Shown: one piece after another, positions 34,244 through 43,200 of the stretch
How positions within the stretch are numbered: position 1 is the first letter of the stretch
Layout of the letters: every line of letters starts with the position of its first letter
From: Candidatus Omnitrophota bacterium
GTDB taxonomy: Bacteria > Omnitrophota > Gorgyraeia > Tantalellales > Tantalellaceae
Length of the DNA: 46,071 nucleotides
NCBI GenBank assembly: GCA_014728045.1
Contig: WJMH01000020.1
Coordinates: forward strand, 1 to 46,071
Direction of reading: 5' to 3'
Translations under genes and position numbers: made by a program
Notes under the pieces: generated by a model
Databases searched by the model: none
The model's input: only the letters and a program-made list of their open reading frames with translations
What the model was told of the DNA's origin: nothing

Positions 34244-37200
34244 ATGCCCCAAACAAGCTGGAAACAGCAATACCAATACAGAATAACCCCTTACCGGGGG
34301 ATCGGATGGGCCAGGTATAACAGATCTTTAAAGATCTTTACCTGGCTTTTACTTTTTATTTTTACCTTCGAGCAGGCCGGACTGGCCGGCGACAGGGTGC
34401 TCCATAAATACACATATTCTGTAGCGAAGGAACTTCTATCGGATGAAACAGAGATAAACAGTATGGGGCGTATGTCCATGCCTTATCTTTTGCGTGCGCA
34501 GAAAAAGCATGAACAGATCATACGCACTAAAAACCTTATCGAAGAAGAAGCTATACTTTTTCTGGATAATTCCCCGAGGTCATCTGACTACGAAGAAACC
34601 ACACCCTTGAAGAAAAAAGCTTCATCGGAGAGTGCCCCGGAAAAACGTATTGAGTATACCCTTTCTGATTACGGCGAGAGCGGTTCCCCCCAGCAGATAT
34701 CAATATATTCTTATGGCGAGAACGGCTCTGTTCTTGCGAGCGTTACTTCCTATGACATTCGTGATGTTAGCGCTGATAAATGGATCAGTACCGGACTCGA
34801 AGAGATCTCCGAAGAAGATGAGGCCAGGGTTATGGCCAGTTTTGAGCAAGGGGATTATAAAACCCTTACGGAAGAAATGATCGTCAAAAAGGTTGCCTAT
34901 TCCGGTAAGGAAGGGGAAGAACGGATAAATTACGTTCTTTCGAGTTACTGTAAGGGTAAACCCGAAGAGGTTTCTTTATATGTTTATGAAAAGGAAAGGA
35001 AACTTACCGAAGTAAATACTTATGACGTTTCCGGAATGACCTCCGCTTATACGAACGACGAGTGGAAGAGATTCATTGAGGAAAAAGAAGATGAATGGAA
35101 ACAGGATGTCGAGTCTAAGGGCAGGCTCACCAGGAAGGCAGTCTACGAAGGTGAAAGCGGGGAAGAAAAACTCGTTTACGCTTACAGCGAGTATGATGAT
35201 AAAGAAAAACCCGGCAGGATCGACTGTTATGATTACAAGAGCCTCAGGGCAGGTCCCTTGAGGAAGACCCGTGCATATAACATCAGGGGATTGGATATAG
35301 ATGAGAGCCTTGATGATTTTCGGGCGGGTCTTCAAAGCTGCGAAGAGAGGCTCTTGACAACGACGATATACACCGGAGAAGAAGATAAAGAAGTGATCGA
35401 CCATGTTCTGGGAGGCTATTATCCTGATGATGGTGTTTACAAACCTTCCAGAAGGACGGAGTATCATTATGACCGGAACGGCCGGTTGCATTTGACCAGA
35501 ACATATTGCATAAAGGGTGGGGTCAGGATACTCAGGCGTTGCAGCGAATTCCGTGGTCTTAAGGGCAAAGAGGTGGTCACCCTTTCCTATGATTACGAAA
35601 TAGACGGCGTTACTCTGAACAGCGCGAGCCTTTATGAATATGATCTTGGGCCGGATGCCGATAACCCTCATGCAGGGGGCGACGGTAATAAATATACGCT
35701 CGACAGGATCACCAAATACGTGGGCGCTGATGACCCGCATGACTTGGCGGGCGGGAAAATAAAGGAAGAGTCATATTTTGACGGTCCCGAAAAAGATGAA
35801 TATATAACATATTCTTTTGTTTTTGATATTCTGAGCGAGAATACTCTCTTGCGTAAAGAATATCTTTATGAGCGGTCAAAACTCGATGAAGTTAATATAT
35901 ACCGCACGGAAGGTAGCGACCGTTCATATGATACCGCAAGTGGTACAAGGGTATCTTACATGGGTTATTCAGGTTATGAAGGCCGGGAACAACTGGATAT
36001 TACCATTAACTACGATCTGGCAGGACGCTCTATTAATAATACTACCTATATCTATCGTCCTGACGGGGCATTACAGCGGACGGTGACAAAAGATGATGCC
36101 GGCAGGGTGTTGTCCAGGACCTTCTATCAGGGCGGGGGCGGACAGGAGAAAAGGACCCTTACCGGGAACTATGACCTTGCCGGTAATACCGTTTCGCGGG
36201 TTTCGTACGAATATGATGTTACCGACGCATTGAAGATGAGCACTACTACCAACGCCGGGGGCAGCAAGATATATGAGACATCATACAGGGGCATAAAAGG
36301 CAGCGAAAAATCCTCTTCCCAGACAAGGTTCGATCTGGCAGGTTCGGTGATCAGCACGGTTGAATATCAGTATAACTCAGCAAATGCCCTCTCAAAGACG
36401 GTGTCCAGAGACAGTTCGGGCAGGGAGCTTTCAGAGGTCTTTTACGAAGGCCCAGAGAATTACGAGGATGTCGTCAGATCGGAACAGTACGATCTTGAGG
36501 GAGGGCTTTTGACCGTTACTGAATATGTCTATGATGAGGCGGGCGCCCTGGAACGGACCGTTACCGAGGGGTTCACCGACCGGGAAAGGAACGATTGGCG
36601 GAGATTATCAAAAACCGTATATGCAGGCCGTATGGGCCGTGAAAAGGTCCGGGAGATCACCGGTTATGATTATCTGGGTAATGAACTTACGGTTACGGGA
36701 TACCATTACGCGATCAACGGCGCTTTAGAGAAGACCCTTACCAGCGGGGCAGACGGTATGCTGCTGGCTGAGACCCTTTATGGGGGTGATATGAGTTTTG
36801 AGAGGAGCGAGAGTTCCATCGAATACGATCTCGAGGGAACGGTCCTGTCCGATTCAACATACATATATGATGCCAGTGGCGCCTTGTCCGCGACGGAGAC
36901 GTATGATCACCTTGACAGAAAGATCGCTAGGTCAGTGTATCAGGGCCAAAAAGGGTCAGAGAAGATACGCTTTTTAGAAGGGTATGATTCCGCCGGCGGG
37001 ACAATAAAAACTACAAGCTATGATTATGATCCGGACGGGTCGCTTTCAGCAACTACAGTTTATGATAAAGACGGCGTAAAAGTTTCTGAGACGGTCTTCA
37101 GGGGCCTGATGAACAGAGAAAGCGCTTATTCCATGAGATCGTTCGATGACGAAGGTCTCGAGGTAGAGAACCGCACATTTTACATATACGATCCTTCCGG

Positions 37201-40200
37201 GGCTCTTTCCGGAAGCTTTACAAGGGATAATGAAGATAACCTGGTATCCGAGACCGATTTTGAGGGGCCCAAGTCAAGAGAGAAGCAAAGTATATCCCGA
37301 AGTTACGATGCCGGCGAGGCGCTGGAGAGCATTTCCCATTATTCTTACGCCGATAACGGAGCTCTTTTCAAGATATACACGAACGAAGCCGATGACCAAA
37401 CACTTTCATCCGAAACCTATTATCGCGGCCTTTCCGGTTATGAAGTATCCGATTTCACGCTCAATTACCGGGAAGACACGACCGTAAGGAGCAGCACTTA
37501 CTATTTTTATACTACTTTCGATGAAGTGTCATCTTCCCGCAGGGTGGTAAGAGCGGAAAACGCCTTCCGGGAAGATCCTCTTGCAAGGGCGCAGACCTAT
37601 GAAGGAGGTGGTCCTGATGGGGTTACTACCGGGCTGCTCCTTCAAAGCATCGCTTATTATAAAGGCGGGAAAAACAAGGAAATAATCGATTTTTCTCAGG
37701 AATACGGCTTCAAGCCGCATGAACCTGATGAAAGACAGATAAAAAGTACTATTATCTATGAATACGGAGATAACCGCCAGCTCAGGGCCTCCTATACATA
37801 TTCCGGCGGAAGTGAAGCTTCCAGAGATACCGATGCCCTTAAAAGGAGTTATTTATCCAGGTATGAAGGCAAACGGGGCAAAGAAAAGATCTGTTACATG
37901 GAGGGTACGACCTGTGAATACTATATGGATGATTATAAACAGTGGGACTATTTCATAAGAACGGATTTCACCTATGACGATGAGGGGAGGAATACGGGCT
38001 ATTTTGAGAAGATTTTCTCTCCGGATACCGAATGGGACTGGTCAACCGAAACAGCCGGGACTCTTATCGGTGCGAAAAGCGTAAAGTTCTCCGATTTTGA
38101 CGAAAAAGACAGGTATCGCAGGATCGAGAAAGTTTTCTATGACTGGACATCTTCAGGCGAGGCATACGATTTCACGGAGAACGGCAGGAAGACCATACAG
38201 CAATCCTTTGAATATGATGCCGATGATAATATAACCAGTTACCTTGAAACGGATATAGATCCTGATGAGGGGACAAGACGGAACAAGTTCGTTTTCCAGG
38301 GATATACCGATAAAAAACCCGCTACGATCATTTCACTGGAACTTGACGAAGGCTACCAGGAAACCGGCGATTACTTCAAAAAGAGTCAGATAGAGTATGA
38401 TGAATATGCCCGTATCAAAAGTTATTCGGCTGCAAGCTGTTCAGAGGGCACGGAAAGTTATTCGGAGATATTCGACATCCAGTACGACAAGGACCTGGTC
38501 CTCAGCGAGAAAGTGAGAACAGAGGGCGAATTCTTCTATTTCGGACCCGATCATTCGTTGAGGGAATACAAATATGATATCAGGAAAAACGTCGAGACGA
38601 CAGTATTGACCAACGGCGATTATGTTACGGTCACCGATTCTGAAGGCAGGAATATATATTTCGAATGGTCGCCCGATATGGCTCCATACCGGGAGACGGA
38701 TTTCACCAGCCTCAGAGAGCCAGAGGGTGCCGGCCCCAGATCAGCGTCTCTGGCGCCCTCAAGCCCGGTCGCAGACGCTCTCAAAGAAGCGAGAAAATGT
38801 CTCGCTCCCAAGGAAATAACAGGTCCTACCCTCATCAGTTTCACGCCAGAGGGAGAAGTTGACCGTATCACTGACACCAGAGGCAATGTATTCGAATATG
38901 CGGATAACAGGCTCACCCAGTTACGGGACAATGACGGCAATGTCAGGGCGAATGTTTTTTATGATACAGCGGATGATGTTCTCACCGTGCGGATGGAAAG
39001 CCAGGTCGATGGGAGGAAAGCGGTAAACACCTATGACGCCGACATGAGGCTTCTTTCGGCCGAAGTGGAAAGCGCGCCGGATAAAACGGAGAAGAAGGAG
39101 ACCTATCATTATGTAAAGGAAGGCAGCAAGGTCACAAAAGCGGTGATCCATCGCGAGTTCTCCGAAGGAACATCCTGGATAAGGGTGGACAGGATAGAGC
39201 TGTATGATCTCGAAGAAAGGCTTTCGGAGATATACGTGCATTCGGCGGATCCCGATGGTAAAAGTTCGATCTCCAAATGGATAGCCGGAGATTATGACGG
39301 AAAAGACAGACCGCTCTCCTGCCGGGAGGTCAGGCTGGATTCGCTTCTTTTTGATCTTGAAGGATATACTGACGGTGACGGCCTGACCTGCCAGGACGAA
39401 GCGTTCGGTTATATCTCAGAATACATCTCCGGCGGCGATCCCGGTCTTGACGAGAGTGATGTACTGGTCTTTGGCGATAAAGAAGTGCTTTTAACCGACC
39501 AGTGCTGGTCGGCGACATATCTACCTGACGGGAATATCGCTACCACCAGAAAGACCACCGACCGTTTCGGGTACGCACCTCGTACCAACGCGGTCAACTG
39601 GAGCGATACCCAGCACAGTTTCACGGTCAACGGAAGAGAAAAGGAAGGCCTGGCGGGCAGCACATGCGGATTGGTGTATGATACCGGGACCGATTACCTT
39701 GACAGCTGTTTCAGCGAGTCCATAGGCGGGTCGGATCACAGGCTCATTTATTCGACGCATCTATTCAATGAACAGATCGACCTAAAAGAGATCTATTACG
39801 CGATGGACCTGACGGTCAGGACCACTTCGGGAGCCTCCGCCAACGAAGGGGAAGCATGGACGCATCTTGAGGTGTTGCGGGTCGATGAGAACGGAGATAT
39901 AAAAGTCGATAATAACGGCAATCCCTTATGGGAAAAGCTTGAGAATGACTTCACCGAGTGGCATTTCAACGCCAGCGGTGATAAATATTCTTCCATGAAC
40001 GGCAGTAAGATCGCAGAAGGGGTCATACCTGTCGACCTTGAGGGCGTAAAGGGCCTTCGCCAGTATGTCAGGCTCAGGACAAGGCATGACGTTAACGATG
40101 CCGACGGCGGAAGTGAATACGTCAACTGCAAGCTTTATGACCTCCAGGCTGTTACCGGACAGGCTGAAGGGTATGACTTCGAGAAATACTCTAGTGCGCA

Positions 40201-43200
40201 GACCAACCTTACGGTCGAAGAATATGACGATAAGAACAATATGCTCAGCTACAGCGAGGTCAAGCTCGAGGATAACAGCCCTGCCAATTGTAACGGAGTG
40301 TCCATACCGGAAGACACGGTACGGACCGAAACGGACTGGCAGACGAGCTATGAAGTCGACCGTACTACCGGGTTCGAGCAGACAGTACGCACCCGGCATA
40401 TTACTGATGAGCCTGATGGGCTGGATATCACCGAGACCATCAATAGAGAGGATATCGTCTACAGCAAGAACAATATTACCGGATATGTGGAAACTATCAG
40501 TGATGACTCCAGCAGTATCGTCACCACAAGGGCGGTTTCCGATATTAGCTATGAAAACGGCAGGATGAACGGTTTTACCGAGTTGACCGAAAGGACCGGA
40601 CCCGGATTGTCCAGTTCCACGTTCAATAGAAGGAGTCAGCTTGTTTATGACGGGTACGGAAGAGAGATCTACTGGGAGGATCTTTACACCCCCGATGTCA
40701 CAGAATACGTCAAGTCGGACGAACTGAACCAGATATGCCTGAACGACGAGGACCTTAAGGCCCTTACCGATGCAGAGCAGATACGCTGGGCGCAACAGGC
40801 GGGATGGCGGATTTATGACGAACTTGAAGAATACCGGCCCTGGAGGAGGACTACTGCCGTTACAGCTTTCGATGAACTGGGCAGGCACGCGGAATACCTG
40901 GAGACAGAGACCGGTTACAAGGATGTTGGCTCCGGCAAGCCCCGGGAGGAGCAGGAAAAGACCGTTAAAAGGCTCGCGACTGTATACAGGACGGGTAACC
41001 AGCTCAAGAATTATGTGGAAAGAATAAAGATCATCAGGACAGCTGACGCATCCGTGGTAAAGGATGAGCTTAATGCTGTAGGCACCATCACTTATAACGA
41101 GTTCGGTCAGAGAATGAGCTACTCTTCCTGGGCGGACGGGGAGTCCTCCAGGGTGGACACCTCAAGATATAATGCCCTCGGACAGCTTGTTGAGACCTAT
41201 ACACGCATAGACGCGTATAGTTATTCGAAGAATTATTATTTTTATAATGAAGCGGGCGGTATTTCCCGCACAAAAACATATTATCATTTCCATAGGGAAA
41301 CCGAGAAAAGCGACAGGAACGGTACATACAGGATAACCGAGCATTACGATAAGACCGTCTGGTACGATAAATACGGAGAGAAGACACAAGAGGACGTGAA
41401 CCAGTACGTCGATGTGCAGGTAATAAGCACGAATTTCTGGTCTGATTTTTTCGGAAGGACCATTATCAGTGTTATAAGTGCTGTTCTTAACGCGGTCCCT
41501 TATATCGGCTGGGCGCTTTCACTGGTGCTGAATTCGAGTATCGCTCTGGCGAACGGTACTTTCGACATGCTCTCGCTGGGAACGCAGCTATTGTCGGCGG
41601 GGTTGGGCAGCGGTTTCGGGGGGCTTCTGGGGTTCTCGCCCATGCAGGAAGTGATGAACATGACGCCTCTGGGGGAATTTCAGAATCTCTGGGCAGGTAT
41701 CGGTCTGGGCGAGTTTACCGAAGCCGGCTTCGGGACTTTCGAAAGATTCGTTTTTGACGCACAGGTAGGCGCGCTTCAGGCCATCGTTGCCGAGGGCGTT
41801 ACAGAGGTAGGCAGGCAGAATGAATGGGGAACTTTCCTCACGTCTGCTGTAGCAAGCTTCTCCTCCGCCGCGGTTGGCTACACGTACGGCGGAATTATAG
41901 GCGACAGGGGTTCTTTCAATAACATGGGTAAATTCCTGACCGCGACGGCCATTAAATCCATAGCGGAGGCTTCAATAAATAAATATGTCGAAGATAATCC
42001 TTCGGTATGGACAAGGGCTATTTCCCCGATCGCAAGATCCGCCGTAAGCCAGCTCTTCAGCGCGCCTAAGGCGGAGCAGCGGAAAGGGAATAAGCTCACC
42101 CGTTTAGTGAACGGGTTAAGGACAAAAGTAGTTTCTTTATTTAAGGGGGTCACCGAATTCGCCGGGGGGCTTTTCGGTCTTATCGGCACTCGTCAAAAAG
42201 ATACGGGCCGGTCCAACCTGCTTCGCTTCGAGGGGTATAAGGACGGGGAAAGTTACATGGTATTCGACCTTGTGGACGAACTTGAACACGAGGCCGGAGC
42301 GCTGGTTGAGTCGCTTGCTTCCCGCGAGGGGATATCGACCTTGAAACAGAACTGGCTTGTGGACGGGAATCAGAGTTTACAGTTCGCTATGACCGCCGAC
42401 GGCGAAAGATCTTACCTGATGGGAGACGCCGGATATGACGGCCTGAAGGGAGAGGCTCTGGAGTGGTTCGAACGGGCCGGTTACGGGGTAGAGGACAAGG
42501 CGGAACTTGAGCTTAACCTGAAGACGGGGGATCTATTCATGTTCCTCCAGGTCAAGGACGCGGTTTCATTTATTGAATCTTCTGATGAGGCGGGAAGGGA
42601 AGACCTGTCATTCCTCAAACAGACCGTTCTGGACGCCGTGGGCAGCGCTGATAAACTGAGCGGCCTGGAGATAGTAGTTAAGATCAACCGCTCGGGGAGT
42701 GAGATCGTCGGGGCGCTCATGCGCGTAGACCCGGCCCAGATAAAAGATCCTTCTCTTTCGGCCGAAGCCGATCAGTACCTGGCGAAGAACTTCAGCGGTC
42801 TGAGGCAGGGCCAGTTCGATCTTGTTCTTGAGGTGGATCCCGGCGCGAGGGAAACGAAAATACGCGGTCTGGCGTTGAAACTTGACCGGGTAAGCGTCAA
42901 CAAGCTCCTGGACGACCTTAAGGAGCAGACGCCTAAACTGAGGAAACTGGCGCATGAAATAAAAGGTCTTGTCGAACTTGCTGACGGACAGATAGCGAAT
43001 TTTGAGAACATAGAACTGGTAGTTGGTGAAAAAGGCGAATACGAGATTCATGCGAAGATCCGGTCGATCCATCTGGTTGAATTGCCCGGGCTGATGTCGA
43101 AACTGGGCATAGAAAAAGGTACCCCCGCCTTTAACAGCGTTATAAGAAAACAGTTCACCGATTTCACCGTGTTCGTCGAGAACGGTGCGTACGCGGCCGA

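Noticed and set aside
35963-37576. CRISPR-like periodicity in the 159-nt repeats
   Set aside because: The units are diverged protein-coding repeats without identical repeats, spacers or cas genes.
39926-40888. 320-codon minus-strand frame inside the giant gene
   Set aside because: The opposite strand is a continuous coding frame with YD-like sequence; the antisense product has no recognisable pattern.
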